DNA of 64,000 nucleotides from Amycolatopsis sp. MtRt-6 (GCF_017308975.1 NZ_JADWPD010000003.1:1-64000), one strand, 5' to 3'; counted from the first letter of the stretch, positions 1 through 8,049 are shown. The notes: generated by a model not told the origin, from the letters alone. Numbers and translations are program-made.

Positions 1-142
1 GGTCCCTCGATGCCACCAGACCCGGTGACACCACCCCCCGGATCATGCGAGCGACTGGGGGCCTGAGTCATGCCGGGCCTGGCGACCACAGCTCCTTGAT
101 CAGGAACTACGAAAAAGGTAACGGGGCAGCCGCATCACCTGA

Positions 143-157
143 TTGTCGTAACGACAA
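143..157. promoter_or_regulatory. Perfect inverted repeat, operator-like
   Basis: Two 7-base arms, TTGTCGT and ACGACAA, flank a single A. The repeat lies about 47 bases before the TTG start of the truncated response regulator at 204, so it could be a binding site in that gene's promoter. No -10/-35 is convincing. The assignment as an operator is inference from symmetry and position only. Confidence 0.35.
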
Positions 158-203
158 GTCACCCCACCAGGTGGTTCGGCTGAGACAGAACGGATGGCAA
201 CCA

Positions 204-446
204 TTGATCAGAGTGTTGCTTGCCGAGGACGCGCACATGGTGCGCGGTGCTTTGGTCGCGCTGTTGGGATTCGAACCCGACATCGAAGTGGTCGCCGAAG
301 TGGCTTCCGGGGACGACATCCTCCCCGCTGCGCGGAAACATCGAGCCGATGTCGCGGTCCTCGACATCGACCTGCCCGGCAAGGACGGGCTGACCGCGGC
401 AACCGAGATTCACGAGCACCTGCCGGACTGCCGCACGCTCATTCCC
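204..446 (+). pseudogene. Receiver domain of a NarL/DesR-type response regulator, truncated
   Basis: The reading frame gives the first ~80 residues of a CheY-like receiver domain. Visible are the acidic pocket (AED near the N-terminus) and the phospho-acceptor Asp in VLDIDLPGKDGL. The start is probably TTG at 204, giving MIRVLLAEDAHMVRG. Homology ends after CRTLI; the remaining receiver and the LuxR-type HTH output domain are missing, and the frame runs on into DNA that is antisense to the SagB-like gene. It therefore cannot act as a transcription factor. The break point at about 441-446 coincides with the 3' end of the neighbouring dehydrogenase fragment, which suggests one recombination event cut both. 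The family call is confident; a residual role is unlikely. Confidence 0.7.
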
Positions 447-1107
447 CGACGCCGATTTCGGCGGGCCAGTCGAGTCCCAGCACCCCTTCGACCGATCGAT
501 TGGCATCGATCGCAACGGCGTGCGCGGCGAGGCCCATCGCCTTCGCCGTCAGGTAAAGAGCCTCCTGCAGCGCACCGGCATGCATGAGCACAGTCGCGTA
601 GGCCGCCCCGCCGAAGACCCAGGAGACCCAGGAGCCCCTACCCATCCGGGCCGTTACGGTCAGCAGGGCGGCCGGCCTGCTGACCCCTCCTGCCGCGACC
701 TTCGCCATGTCCAGTAACGTGCCGCGGTCCGCGGCGTCCTCGTTGATCAGCGTCAGCACGTGCTGTTGCGGGTCGTAGTGATAGATCGCGTTCGGCAGCC
801 CGTAGCAGCGCTGGAGGCTGAGATACAGCTCCAGCTCGTAGAGGCCACCCAGGTTGAAGTAGGGCCGCTGGGAGGCGTCGTGGTCGACGCCCCCACGCAG
901 GCAGCCGGGGCCGACGGAGCGGATTCGCGCGCTCCGGTGCAGCAGCTCGCCGATGTCACGCGCCGTCAGCTCCTGCCGTGACAGCAGCGGACGCCGATGA
1001 TCATCCTCGAGCAGGGCGGCCAGGGTCCGGTCCCCAGCGCCGCCCTCGACCAGCTCCGCCTGGTAGAGCGCGTACTGCCTGCCCGGGAGGGGGACGGGCC
1101 TGACCAC
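439..1107 (-). pseudogene. SagB-type (McbC-like) FMN dehydrogenase, clipped
   Basis: The 222 residues carry the nitroreductase-fold SagB signature: RSARIRS, the YFNLGGLYELELYL stretch, and the C-terminal block with LTVTARMGRGSW, HAGALQEALYL and LGLDW. SagB enzymes oxidise azolines to azoles in thiazole/oxazole-modified peptide (TOMM) biosynthesis, as partners of YcaO cyclodehydratases. The GTG at 1107 is only one possible start: the frame stays open to about 1190, so the N-terminus is uncertain. The C-terminus stops at GVGE, a few residues short of the usual end, exactly where the response-regulator fragment begins on the other strand. No YcaO gene is present, but a TOMM leader-binding fragment lies at 2082-2500. 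I regard it as a pathway remnant; residual activity cannot be excluded. Confidence 0.62.
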
Positions 1108-1193
1108 CGGCGCCGGGGTGGTCTGCTCGCCCTCCGCGTCGTCGGATCCGCCCGCCTGCCTCGACCGGCCGCGCCGGGGGATCGAGCGGATTA

Positions 1194-1500
1194 TCCGACG
1201 CGTGGTGCGAACTGATGGCCCGGCTCGGTCACCGGCGGTTCGGCGCCCAGGGCAGCGACTGGGGCACCAGCATCGCCACGAGCATCGATCAACGGCAACC
1301 CGATCGGGTCGCCGGCATCCATCTCATGCCGCCGCTCGCACCGCCCGATCCGGCCACGCTGGACGACCTCACCGGTGCCGAGCGGGCGGCGCTCGCGACA
1401 CTGCGGGAGGCGGACGAATGGGGCTCCGGATACTCGGCGCAGCAGTCGACCCGGCCGCAGACGGTCGGCTACGGGCTGGTCGACTCGCCGGCCGCTGATG
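1194..1500 (+). pseudogene. Epoxide hydrolase, internal fragment
   Basis: About 100 residues match the middle of microsomal-type epoxide hydrolases (alpha/beta hydrolase fold). The nucleophile-elbow region RRFGAQGSDWG contains the catalytic Asp before Trp, followed by VAGIHL, the DLTGAERAAL segment and SGYSAQQSTRPQTVGYGL. Homology begins at about LSDAWCELM (1194) and stops at DSPA (1497-1500). Both the N-terminal epoxide-hydrolase domain and the C-terminal half with the catalytic His are missing. The left edge abuts the open upstream part of the SagB frame and the right edge abuts the VOC gene on the other strand, so the fragment is bounded by two junctions. Confidence 0.72.
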
Positions 1501-1501
1501 G

Positions 1502-1858
1502 TCACCCGTGCTCGGTAAGCGGCTGGGTAAAGATCAACAAGTGTCCATCGGGTGTCCGTACGTTGAAGTCGCGCATCCCGTAGGGCCGGTCAGCCAGTGG
1601 CTCGACGATGTCGGCGCCGCGGGCGCGCAGCTCGTCGTGGCAGGAATCGACGTCGTCGACGACAACCGTCACCCTGGCCGGGCCGACGCTGCTTTCGGCG
1701 TACAGGTGGAACTCGGCGGTGTCGCGGACCACGGCCGCGTAGCTAGGTGGGGTCTCCCAGGTGAATATGGTGTCGAATCCGAGCGCGTCCGTGAAGTACG
1801 ACCGCGCTGCCTGCACATCTCGGCACGGCAGCACGGGAACCGCCACCCGCATGATCAT
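1502..1858 (-). CDS. VOC-fold (glyoxalase/bleomycin-resistance type) protein
   Basis: A complete 118-residue single VOC module. The first beta-alpha-beta-beta-beta unit starts at VAVPVLPCRDVQAARSYF, and the second has VTVVVDDVDSCHDELRARGA, with the terminal metal-site strand ending in DGHLLIFTQP. Proteins of this size dimerise to form the metal or ligand site and include drug-sequestering proteins and small dioxygenases; the substrate here cannot be told. ATG at 1858 or ATG at 1852 could start it. The gene is intact although its neighbours on both sides are fragments, so it may be a functional cargo gene. Regulation is not visible. Confidence 0.8.
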   Translation of the reverse strand: MIMRVAVPVLPCRDVQAARSYFTDALGFDTIFTWETPPSYAAVVRDTAEFHLYAESSVGPARVTVVVDDVDSCHDELRARGADIVEPLADRPYGMRDFNVRTPDGHLLIFTQPLTEHG

Positions 1859-1985
1859 TCCGTCACCTTACCTGACTTGGCTCAAGATCGCTGATCTTGG
1901 CTAGGGTGCTGGCTGTTGAGCTGCGGTTTCGTCGTGTGAACGGCGAAAATCTGCGCACTAAGCGGCCGGTTCTAGGCTGTCTCTC

Positions 1986-2082
1986 GTGGCGTATGTGCGC
2001 ACGGTGAAGACGGCGTCGGGGGCCAGGGCGGTGCAGATCGTGCACTCCTCGCGTCGCGGGTCGCGGGACATCGAGCACATCA
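1986..2082 (+). pseudogene. N-terminus of an IS1634-type transposase
   Basis: The first ~32 residues (GTG start, AYVRTVKTASGARAVQIVHS, then SRRGSRDIEHI) are the typical beginning of IS1634-family transposases of actinomycetes. Homology stops abruptly at about 2082, where the TOMM leader-binding fragment on the other strand begins. All catalytic domains are lost. Together with the SagB fragment, this suggests that a copy of this IS was involved in rearranging a RiPP cluster. Confidence 0.65.
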
Positions 2083-2500
2083 GTGGTGCTGGCGGTGGGC
2101 CGCTTGCGATCCGCCGCCGCGGTGGTCTCGACCGCCTCGCTCACGGCGAGCAGGCCGACGGCGCTCGCGGCAGGCCGGGCCGCGGAACCGCCGGGGTCGA
2201 CGTCGCAGGCGTCCCAGAACGCGAGCGCGGGCTCGCAGGTGCTGGTCGCACCCGGCGTGCGAAGCACGACGAGGCCCGCCTGCACCAGCCGCTCCAGCAC
2301 CCTGATGGTCTGCTCGACCTCCATCTTCCCCGGCCTGGCCCGCAGCACGGCCGCGATGCCCTTGGTGCCGTCGAGCAGGGCGACCACGGCGCCTACCTGT
2401 GCTCCGCGCAGCGCCGTTACGCCTCGTTCGGAGAACAGGAACGCGCCGCCCTCGGGGCTGATCTCGGCTCGTAGTGCGCTTGAACCCGATATTGCGCAGG
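2082..2500 (-). pseudogene. N-terminal part of a TOMM precursor leader-binding protein
   Basis: Reading down the minus strand from about 2500, the frame gives EGGAFLFSERGVTALRG, then VVALLDGTKGIAAVL, VLERLVQAGLVVL and ALAFWDACDVDP. This order is the RRE-like N-terminal domain of TOMM leader peptide-binding/cyclodehydratase-partner proteins (the ThiF-like C/F-type family), which recruit the precursor peptide for the YcaO enzyme. The similarity ends at about 2082, leaving roughly 130 of the usual >600 residues. No clean start codon precedes the conserved part (GTG at 2387 lies inside it), so the 5' end also seems damaged. It fits with the SagB-like fragment at 439-1107 as remains of one RiPP cluster. 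Assignment rests on pattern recognition of the domain, not on an alignment. Confidence 0.55.
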
Positions 2501-2835
2501 ACGTGACTAACCAACAGACTCCTGGTGGTTCGGGAAAGTCAATGCTGTGCTAGAAATTCTGGTTTCGTGTCGCCGATATCACCAGTGCGCAATCCATGAA
2601 CCGCATATGCGTTGACCATAGGTGCGGCGGGCCGGATTCAAATCGGTATTCGTGGCCGGTGCACTGCCGCGGCCACGATCGATCTGCCAGTGTTCATGAA
2701 TCGACCGTCGCTTGGATCGACATCGAACTGGGTGGACGTCAACCAGCGACGGAAGTCACCGATGGGAGCCACGTATGTTGGATTCCGACCTGGCGTTATG
2801 GGACCGATCTGACGACGCCTCGGCCGGGTTCGCCG

Positions 2836-3432
2836 GCCAGCCCAACGGTGGTCCGCACTTCACCCTTCTGGCAACTGCGCAGGTACATCGAAGCCAACGG
2901 ATTCGCCAGCGACGGCGACCAGATCATCGTGACCAGGGCACCCGGCTATCTGCTGCGCGTCGACCCTGGCCAGGTCGACGTCGCCGTGTTCCAGTGGCTG
3001 ACCAGGGAGGGCAGGGCGCTGTTCGACCGGCAGCACTACGCCGAAGCCGCCACCGTCCTGCGCAAGGCACTGGACCTGTGGGGCGGGCCGCCGCTGGCCA
3101 ACGTGACATGCGGCCCTGTGCTCTCGGTGTATGCGACCGACCTGGAGGAACAGCGACGAAACATGCAGCGCCTGCGCATCCACGCCGAGATCGAGGCGGG
3201 CATGTACCACGACCTGATTGGCGAGTTGCGGTCGCTGATCGCCGCCAGCCCCCTTGACGAGGGCCTCAACGGCCAACTGATGCGAGTGCTCAACCTCAGC
3301 GGCAGGCGGATCGAGGCGCTGGAGGTCTACCGGCAGTTCCGGGCAAGGCTGAGCGGCGAGCTCGGCCTCGAGCCGTGTAACGAGCTCCAGGAGCTGCACC
3401 ACGTCCTGCTCTCGGACCAGTCGCACCGCTGA
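2836..3432 (+). pseudogene. SARP/BTAD-family regulator lacking most of its DNA-binding domain
   Basis: The C-terminal ~190 residues are a full bacterial transcriptional activation domain: VTRAPGYLLRVD, the FDRQHYAEAATVLRKALDLW helix pair, and the closing RRIEALEVYRQFRARLSGELGLEP. Streptomyces antibiotic regulatory proteins place a winged helix before this. Here only its last piece (TVVRTSPFWQLRRYIEANG) is present, and the preceding in-frame residues do not resemble the OmpR-like wing. The protein should be unable to bind DNA normally. SARPs usually activate nearby biosynthetic clusters, so this may be the former regulator of the RiPP genes whose remains lie to its left (inference). A start codon cannot be chosen with confidence. 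Confidence 0.65.
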
Positions 3433-3514
3433 AGGGGCCACGCGAACAGACCAGCGTTCGAACGCAAACCGCAACACGTACTCCGCCCACACCGGCGTAG
3501 AAGGGACGGACATC

Positions 3515-4195
3515 ATGACCGGTCGAACCTACGGGCAATTCTGTGGCGTCGCCCGCGCCCTCGAGCTCGTCGGCGAGCGATGGTCGCTGCTCGTCGTGCG
3601 AGACCTGTTGCTCGGCCCGAAGCGATACTCGGACCTGCGGCAGACCCTGCCGAAGCTGCCACCGAGCATGCTTTCCGGCAGGCTCAACGAACTGGAAAAG
3701 GCAGGCGTGCTCCGGCGGCGCGTGCTGCCGCAACTGGACGCGGCCGTGGTCTACGAACTCACCGAGTACGGCCGCGAGCTGGCACCGGTGCTGTTGCAGC
3801 TGGCGCTGTGGGGCGCGAGGGCAATGCTCGACCCCGCGCCGGACGACCTGTTCACCATGGATTCCGCGATCCTTTCGCTGTACACGACGTTCCGGCCGGA
3901 GCACGCGGCGGGCGTCAACGTCAGCTTCGAGATCCGCTATGGCGACCTGATCGTGCACGCCTTCGTGGACGACGGCGCGCTCAAGGTCGCCGAGGGCGCC
4001 CTTCCCGGGGCCGACCTCGTCATCGAGTCGGTCGGCTCGATCCAGCCGCTGCTGAGCGGCAGGCTGAGCCCGCTGGCGGCGATCGAGGCCGGGATCCTGC
4101 GGGCGAGCGGCGACCTCACCCTGCTGGACCGGTTCGTCGACCTCTTCCACATCCCGGCGCCCCCGGCCCCGGTGGAGGGCCTCGCCGTCCGCTGA
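3515..4195 (+). CDS. HxlR-family transcriptional regulator with C-terminal SCP2-like domain
   Basis: 226 residues. Residues ~1-100 form the HxlR winged helix (CGVARALELVGERWSLLVVRDLLLG, then YSDLRQTLPKLPPSMLSGRLNELEKAGVLRRR). Residues ~115-215 resemble an SCP2/sterol-carrier-like ligand-binding module (FEIRYGDLIVHAFVDDG, GADLVIESV). This two-domain layout is common in actinomycetes and suggests a hydrophobic effector controls DNA binding. ATG at 3515 is preceded by an AAGGGA-type ribosome-binding site. The usual DNA-binding Cys of HxlR proteins is present near the N-terminus (QFCGVA), so redox control is possible. The former target gene may be the acyl-CoA dehydrogenase whose tail lies convergently at 4208-4535 (inference). 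Confidence 0.85.
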   Translation: MTGRTYGQFCGVARALELVGERWSLLVVRDLLLGPKRYSDLRQTLPKLPPSMLSGRLNELEKAGVLRRRVLPQLDAAVVYELTEYGRELAPVLLQLALWGARAMLDPAPDDLFTMDSAILSLYTTFRPEHAAGVNVSFEIRYGDLIVHAFVDDGALKVAEGALPGADLVIESVGSIQPLLSGRLSPLAAIEAGILRASGDLTLLDRFVDLFHIPAPPAPVEGLAVR

Positions 4196-4207
4196 CCCTG
4201 GCCGCCT

Positions 4208-4535
4208 TCACTGTTCGGTCACCATCGGCGCGGCCAGGAACTGCTCCGGGATGGCGAACGCGTCGACCAGCGTGCGGGCGTGCGGGGCGGAGTTGCTTGC
4301 ACAGCTGGTTGACGGCGGCGACCACGGCCTTGCCCCTGCTCGCGCTCAGCCGCCCGTGTTCGAGTAACCACGCCCGGTCCGCCTCGACGCCCGCCAGCAC
4401 GTGCAGATCGCAGACGCGGCCGAGCAGGGTGCGGGCGACCGGATCGCCGCAGCGGTCGATGGCCGCGACGAAGGCCTCCAGCACCACCCTTTCGATATGC
4501 GCGCGGCCGAGTCGATCCGGACTCACCCGCGTTCC
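4208..4535 (-). pseudogene. C-terminal tail of an acyl-CoA dehydrogenase/oxidase, frameshifted
   Basis: The minus strand reads [51 protein letters not shown] and NQLCKQL, the C-terminal helical bundle of acyl-CoA oxidase-like enzymes. After KQL one extra base shifts the frame. The expected ending PHARTLVDAF...IPEQFLAAPMVTEQ-stop continues in the next frame and stops at 4208. The N-terminal FAD-binding domains are missing; homology begins at about 4535, where a MinD-like fragment starts on the plus strand. The gene is dead by both truncation and frameshift. Confidence 0.68.
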
Positions 4536-4540
4536 CGATC

Positions 4541-4832
4541 ATCCGCAGCGCAGACGCGATGCTGCTGGTCGCCCGCCCGCATGACGACGAGCTCGCCCAC
4601 GTCGCGCTCAAACTGCAGGCCGCCCAGCAGTGGTCGCGCCGCCCGTGCTTCGTCCTGGTCGGCGACGGCTACCCGACCGCGGAGGTCTCCCAGGCACTGT
4701 GCATCCCGGTGATGGGTCGCGTGCCGCGCGACGACAAGGGCGCCGCGGTGCTGTGCGGTCAGGGCACCGGCCGACGTGGGCCCGACAAGTCCCCGCTGGG
4801 GCGGGCCGCCGCCAGGATCGCGCTCAACCTCT
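4541..4832 (+). pseudogene. C-terminal part of a MinD/ParA-like P-loop ATPase of an integrative element
   Basis: The frame gives [61 protein letters not shown] and [11 protein letters not shown]. This is the C-terminal half of the MinD-like proteins that accompany conjugative/integrative elements in actinomycetes (VLGRLPHDPRGAA-type motif). The Walker A region is missing. The frame continues without interruption into a serine-recombinase segment at about 4833, producing a chimera that is clearly not an original gene. Boundaries are good to within ~10 bases. Confidence 0.55.
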
Positions 4833-5215
4833 ACTCACACGGCCACCAGCCGGGGCGGCACGAGCCGCTCATCGACGAGGACCTCTTCGACATCGTCCAG
4901 GAGATCCTCGAATCTCGCATGACGGCACAAGAACGCCGTCGCGTGCACCACCACTACCTCAAGGGATCGCTCTTCTGTGGACGCCGCCAACGCGACGGCA
5001 TCAAGCGGCGGATGATCATTCAACGGACCATCAACTCGAAGGGCGCGGAGTACCTGTACTTCTTCTGCCGCGGCAGAAGAAGTGGCCGCGCCAAGCACCT
5101 CACGTCAAGCTCGTCGAGGACGCGGTTGAGCGCCACTACTCCGCGATTCGCTTCAGCCAGCCGTTCATCGCCGACATGCGCGACCAGATCGATGCTGTGC
5201 TCGGCGAGCAGGAAA
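4833..5215 (+). pseudogene. Large serine recombinase, internal fragment with frameshift
   Basis: The recombinase-domain segment [22 protein letters not shown] is followed by [14 protein letters not shown] and the zinc-ribbon part [17 protein letters not shown]. At about 5075 the frame changes; the expected continuation [36 protein letters not shown] is read one frame over. The N-terminal resolvase domain with the catalytic Ser and the C-terminal coiled coil are gone. Only one Cys of the usual Cys pair remains (FCGRRQ instead of CGRC). Large serine recombinases integrate phages and conjugative elements, so this is a trace of a former integration. Confidence 0.7.
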
Positions 5216-5249
5216 ACGGGCCGCAGCAACCGGCGCGGAGGGCACAAAA

Positions 5250-5274
5250 GGACCACCCGCGATGCGGGTGGTCC
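5250..5274. terminator. Strong 11-bp perfect hairpin
   Basis: GGACCACCCGC and its exact complement flank the 3-base loop GAT, giving an 11-bp stem. There is no U-run, as is common for actinomycete terminators. It follows the recombinase fragment and precedes the HTH gene at 5348, so it may be the recombinase terminator that survived. Confidence 0.5.
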
Positions 5275-5347
5275 TGGCTCGCCGTCAGGCGTCGCGGTCC
5301 TACTGCGCGGCCTTCATTCAGGCACTTGTTCTAGTAAGACCTCTAGG

Positions 5348-5800
5348 GTGGGCCTAACGTGGCACAACCCGAACTCTTTGCTCTTGGTCGACGGACCAGA
5401 GCTCACCATCGAGCCACCCACTCCCCGTCACTCGGCATCAACCAACAGTAACCGCCGCTTTAGCCTCGACGATGACCAGACCCAGCAGCTCATCGCTGCC
5501 TACCAGGCCGGCTCGACCGTGTATCAGCTCGCCGCCCAGTTCGGCATCGAACGCCGCACGGTCAGCACTATCCTCCATCGCCGCCAAGTGCCCATGCGCC
5601 GCCGCGGTCTCACCGACGACCAGGTCGAGGACGCCGACCGCCTCTACCAGCAAGGCTGGTCACTTGCCCGCATCGGCGACCGTATGGATGTCACCGCGGA
5701 CACGGTGCGCAAACGCTTGCTCGAACGCGGAGTGACCATGCGCGACACCCAGGGACGTCCCCGGACCGACGCGTCCACCGAGGCAGGTGAGTCTCGATGA
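5348..5800 (+). CDS. Double helix-turn-helix protein of an integrative element
   Basis: The product contains two successive HTH segments resembling the Hin/resolvase C-terminal DNA-binding domain: [20 protein letters not shown] followed by [20 protein letters not shown], and [20 protein letters not shown] followed by [14 protein letters not shown]. Such stand-alone proteins occur beside recombinase or excision genes of actinomycete mobile elements and may regulate them or assist excision. GTG 5348, TTG 5378 or TTG 5384 may start it; none has a good ribosome-binding site, and the upstream frame is open into the recombinase remnant. Its TGA overlaps the ATG of the next gene (ATGA at 5797-5800), so the two are translationally coupled. 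Function beyond DNA binding is inference. Confidence 0.65.
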   Translation: MGLTWHNPNSLLLVDGPELTIEPPTPRHSASTNSNRRFSLDDDQTQQLIAAYQAGSTVYQLAAQFGIERRTVSTILHRRQVPMRRRGLTDDQVEDADRLYQQGWSLARIGDRMDVTADTVRKRLLERGVTMRDTQGRPRTDASTEAGESR

Positions 5801-6579
5801 CCAGGTCCATCGTCAAGCCGTTGGCTCGGCCAGGTCCGGATACCGCGCCCGTCGTCCAGGCCGTCACCGTGATCATTGGCATCGTCGTCGCCCTCACCTT
5901 CCTCTTCGGCTTCGGCAACGTCCTCAACCTCGCCCTCCGACTCGACGTCCCCGCCTGGGTCGCACCACTCGTCGCACCCGCCGTCGACCTGTCTATCCTC
6001 GGCCTACTGCTCGGCACACGGCACCTCGTCCTCCACGGCGCCACACAAGAACAGCTCCGGCCAGCCCGCCGACTACTCACCTTCGCCAGCCTCACCACCC
6101 TCGCCCTCAACATCGCCGACCCACTCGTTACCGGCGCCTACGGCAAGGCCGCGTTCGACGCCGTCGGCCCACTCCTGCTCATCGGCTGGGCCGAAGTCGG
6201 ACCCGGACTGCTACAAGCCATCAGCGCCATCAGCCACCAACCAACGGAGACGATCAACGCAACGGCCAGCGGTGCTGGCGCCGACACGGACGCCACCAGC
6301 ACGAACACGGTCGCGACCGGGCAGAACGAAGGATCTTCAGGCGACGCCCCCAGCGGAAGGGTGACGGTCGCGTTCGACAGCGACCTGGTTGACCGGGCCC
6401 GACACGAAGACGCCCGCCACTGGGCTGCCCACCAGCGACCCATCTCCGCCGAGACCCTCCGCAAGAACCTGCGCATCAGCGCGGCGCGCTCGCGAACGCT
6501 CATCTCGATCGTCCGCGCCGAACGATCCGGCGACCGAAACCCAGCCATGGTGGCCGCCGGTCAATCCTCAGCGGAATGA
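5797..6579 (+). CDS. DUF2637-type membrane protein with C-terminal DNA-binding-like segment
   Basis: 260 residues. Residues ~20-160 contain four hydrophobic helices ([37 protein letters not shown], a third at [18 protein letters not shown], a fourth at [18 protein letters not shown]), which is the DUF2637 pattern of actinomycete conjugative/integrative elements. Residues ~165-260 are hydrophilic and end in an HTH-like stretch ([20 protein letters not shown]), typical for these proteins. ATG at 5797 overlaps the upstream stop. DUF2637 proteins are usually found with the Tra/Spd spread genes of mycelial conjugation; a role in intramycelial transfer is plausible but unproven. The 3' end overlaps the convergent small gene by 19 bases. 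Confidence 0.72.
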   Translation: MTRSIVKPLARPGPDTAPVVQAVTVIIGIVVALTFLFGFGNVLNLALRLDVPAWVAPLVAPAVDLSILGLLLGTRHLVLHGATQEQLRPARRLLTFASLTTLALNIADPLVTGAYGKAAFDAVGPLLLIGWAEVGPGLLQAISAISHQPTETINATASGAGADTDATSTNTVATGQNEGSSGDAPSGRVTVAFDSDLVDRARHEDARHWAAHQRPISAETLRKNLRISAARSRTLISIVRAERSGDRNPAMVAAGQSSAE

Positions 6580-6746
6580 CCGGGCGCCATGCCGTCAAGC
6601 CCGCGACGACTCGTCGCCCATTCGACGATCAAGGTGGCGAACGCGTTGACCGCCTGGTCGTACTGCTCGGCGGTCATCGGCACGGTCTCAATCTGTTCGA
6701 TCACGTAGTCCCGCCGACGGCCCTTGGCGCGGGAATCGTCACTCAT
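6561..6746 (-). CDS. Small conserved protein of integrative elements, unknown function
   Basis: 61 residues from ATG at 6746: MSDDSRAKGRRRDYVIEQIE, then VPMTAEQYDQAVNAFATLIVEWATS. The short helical segment with an MT-x-EQYDQAV motif recurs in small proteins next to DUF2637/recombinase genes in actinomycete elements. It overlaps the end of the DUF2637 gene convergently. No known domain; a role as excisionase partner or antitoxin-like factor cannot be judged. Confidence 0.5.
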   Translation of the reverse strand: MSDDSRAKGRRRDYVIEQIETVPMTAEQYDQAVNAFATLIVEWATSRRGLDGMAPGHSAED

Positions 6747-6969
6747 GCCGCACATCATCAGCGGCCAACACAGCACCAGCCGGCATTAACAGATCACTCG
6801 CCTGGGCTATTCGTGCCCATCCAGACCTTCAGGTCTGCCATGCGTCCACTGAGGCAGCAATCAGCGCGCGGCGTGTTCCGGCGGTGCTTGACCTGGAACA
6901 ACCAAGTCGGAGTACGCCCGGTGCGCGCCCTGCCAGGCCGCTTGACTGGCTACTACGACGCGCGTGTTA

Positions 6970-7303
6970 TGAGGTTCCCCCCGGGAGCCGGACACCGGGG
7001 TTTATGCCGCGAGCGCGATAAGGTTGACGATAGGCCATGCGGATTTCGTGGGGTGTTCGGTATCCGAGTGTCGAATGTAGACAGTCGTGGTTGTAGTAGC
7101 AGCCGAGGTAGGCGGACACTGCCCGGCGGGCGTGGTCGCGGGTGGCCCAGACCTGGGTCCCGAGCTCGGTTTTGAGGGTCGCGAAGAACGACTCCGCGAC
7201 AGCGTTGTCGTAGCGCGACCCGACCCGCCCCATCGAGGGTCGCATGTCCACTGCCGCGAGTGCGGCACGGAAGGTAGCAGAGGCGTACTGCACATCATGG
7301 ACA
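6970..7303 (-). pseudogene. IS3-family transposase (OrfB) C-terminal fragment
   Basis: From about 7303 downward the frame reads VQYASATFRAALAAVDMRPS, MGRVGSRYDNAVAESFFATL and KTELG, which is the DDE integrase core with its DNAVAESFF motif (catalytic Glu). It is followed by HARRAVSAYLG, and the conserved YNHDCLHSTLGYRTPHEIRM is present, with an extra Cys/Tyr before it. The ending changes frame (an IVNLIALAA-stop reading is available one frame over). The N-terminal two thirds, including the first catalytic Asp, are lost. Confidence 0.75.
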
Positions 7304-7306
7304 TTC

Positions 7307-7579
7307 GGGAAACGCCTCCACGCCGCCGGAATACTCGCCTCCATGGGAACCGTCAGCGACTGCTACGAAAACGCGATGATGGAATCGTTCTGGGGCACCC
7401 TCCAGCTTGAACTTCTCGACTCAAAAAACTGGAAAAAGCGCGACGAGCCTGCCAGCGCGATATTCGAATGGATAAAGTGCTGGCTGGCACAACCCGAAAC
7501 GGAGACATTCCAAGATCGGGATGCGCAGCCCCCGCCACGTTTGAGGCCCTCACCAGGCCGCCAGACGCGGCGACCTGAC
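7307..7579 (+). pseudogene. Second, different IS3-family transposase C-terminal fragment
   Basis: The plus-strand reading FGKRLHAAGILASMGTVSDC, YENAMMESFWGTLQLELLDS and IFEWIKCW is the DDE core of another IS3 subgroup (NAMMESFWG with the catalytic Glu). Beyond ~7486 the frame is damaged; remnants of the usual ending (IGMRSP, then FEALTRPPDAAT-stop at 7579) occur in two other frames. The sequence and motif differ clearly from the minus-strand fragment, so the two come from different IS copies. Confidence 0.72.
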
Positions 7580-7644
7580 CCCACACCTGCCGTGTCCGGC
7601 GAACGGGGGGGAAGCTCAGGTTCGTGCGGCGTGAGTGTGTTCTG

Positions 7645-8049
7645 TCACGGTGGGATGCGCGTCGAGATCTGTTCGCGGGCATGTGGGCACTCGTCGAAGC
7701 TCAAAGGGCAGGACAAGGCGTGCTCGATGAGGTTTTTCGCTGCCTGAGCTTGGGCGATCCGATGTTCGAGGACGGTGACGTGTCGACGGAGCAGGTCCGC
7801 GTGGTCCATCGGGTTGGCGGTGGACAGCAGCTCGCGCATCTCCCGCAGGCCCAGGCCGGCCTCCTTGCCCATCAGGATCATGGCCACGCGCGCCAGGTCG
7901 GCGTGTCCGTAGCGGCGCTGCCCTCCCACAGCCCGGCCGGGTGCGAGCAGGCCCATGCTTTCCCAATGTCGCAGGACATGCGTAGCCAGGCCGAACCGGT
8001 CGGCCAGCTCGCCGATGGTGAGGTGCCCGTGCGAAGTGCTTGACTTCAT
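7645..8049 (-). CDS. MerR-family transcriptional regulator
   Basis: 134 residues from ATG at 8049. Residues ~9-75 are a MerR winged HTH (LTIGELADRFGLATHVLRHW, ESMGLLAPGR, RRYGHADLARVAMILMGKEA), followed by a dimerisation coiled coil (LLRRHVTVLEHRIAQAQAAK). The C-terminal tail has Cys and His residues (HALSCPLSFDECPHA) that could bind a metal or sense thiol oxidation, as in SoxR/NolA-like members. It is divergent from the hydrolase-like/siderophore-interacting operon with only 27 bases between starts, the classical MerR arrangement in which the regulator represses and activates the divergent promoter. Which signal it senses is not evident. Confidence 0.85.
   Translation of the reverse strand: MKSSTSHGHLTIGELADRFGLATHVLRHWESMGLLAPGRAVGGQRRYGHADLARVAMILMGKEAGLGLREMRELLSTANPMDHADLLRRHVTVLEHRIAQAQAAKNLIEHALSCPLSFDECPHAREQISTRIPP

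Larger units (their letters stand above)
6970..7618. mobile_element. Two IS3-family 3' halves joined head to head
   Basis: The left boundary begins with TGAGGTTCCCCCCGGGAGCC and GGACAC. The right boundary, read on the minus strand from 7618, begins TGAGCTTCCCCCCCGTTCGC and CGGACAC. The two ends are terminal inverted repeats that differ at only a few positions. Between them a minus-strand transposase C-terminus (to ~7303) and a plus-strand transposase C-terminus (from ~7307) face outward. Each half thus keeps its own right end and has lost its left half. Neither half can be autonomous, but a complete transposase elsewhere could still mobilise the unit. Confidence 0.6.

Noticed and set aside
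5250..5274. Phage or element attachment site
   Set aside because: The hairpin is fully explained as a terminator; no core duplication was found.
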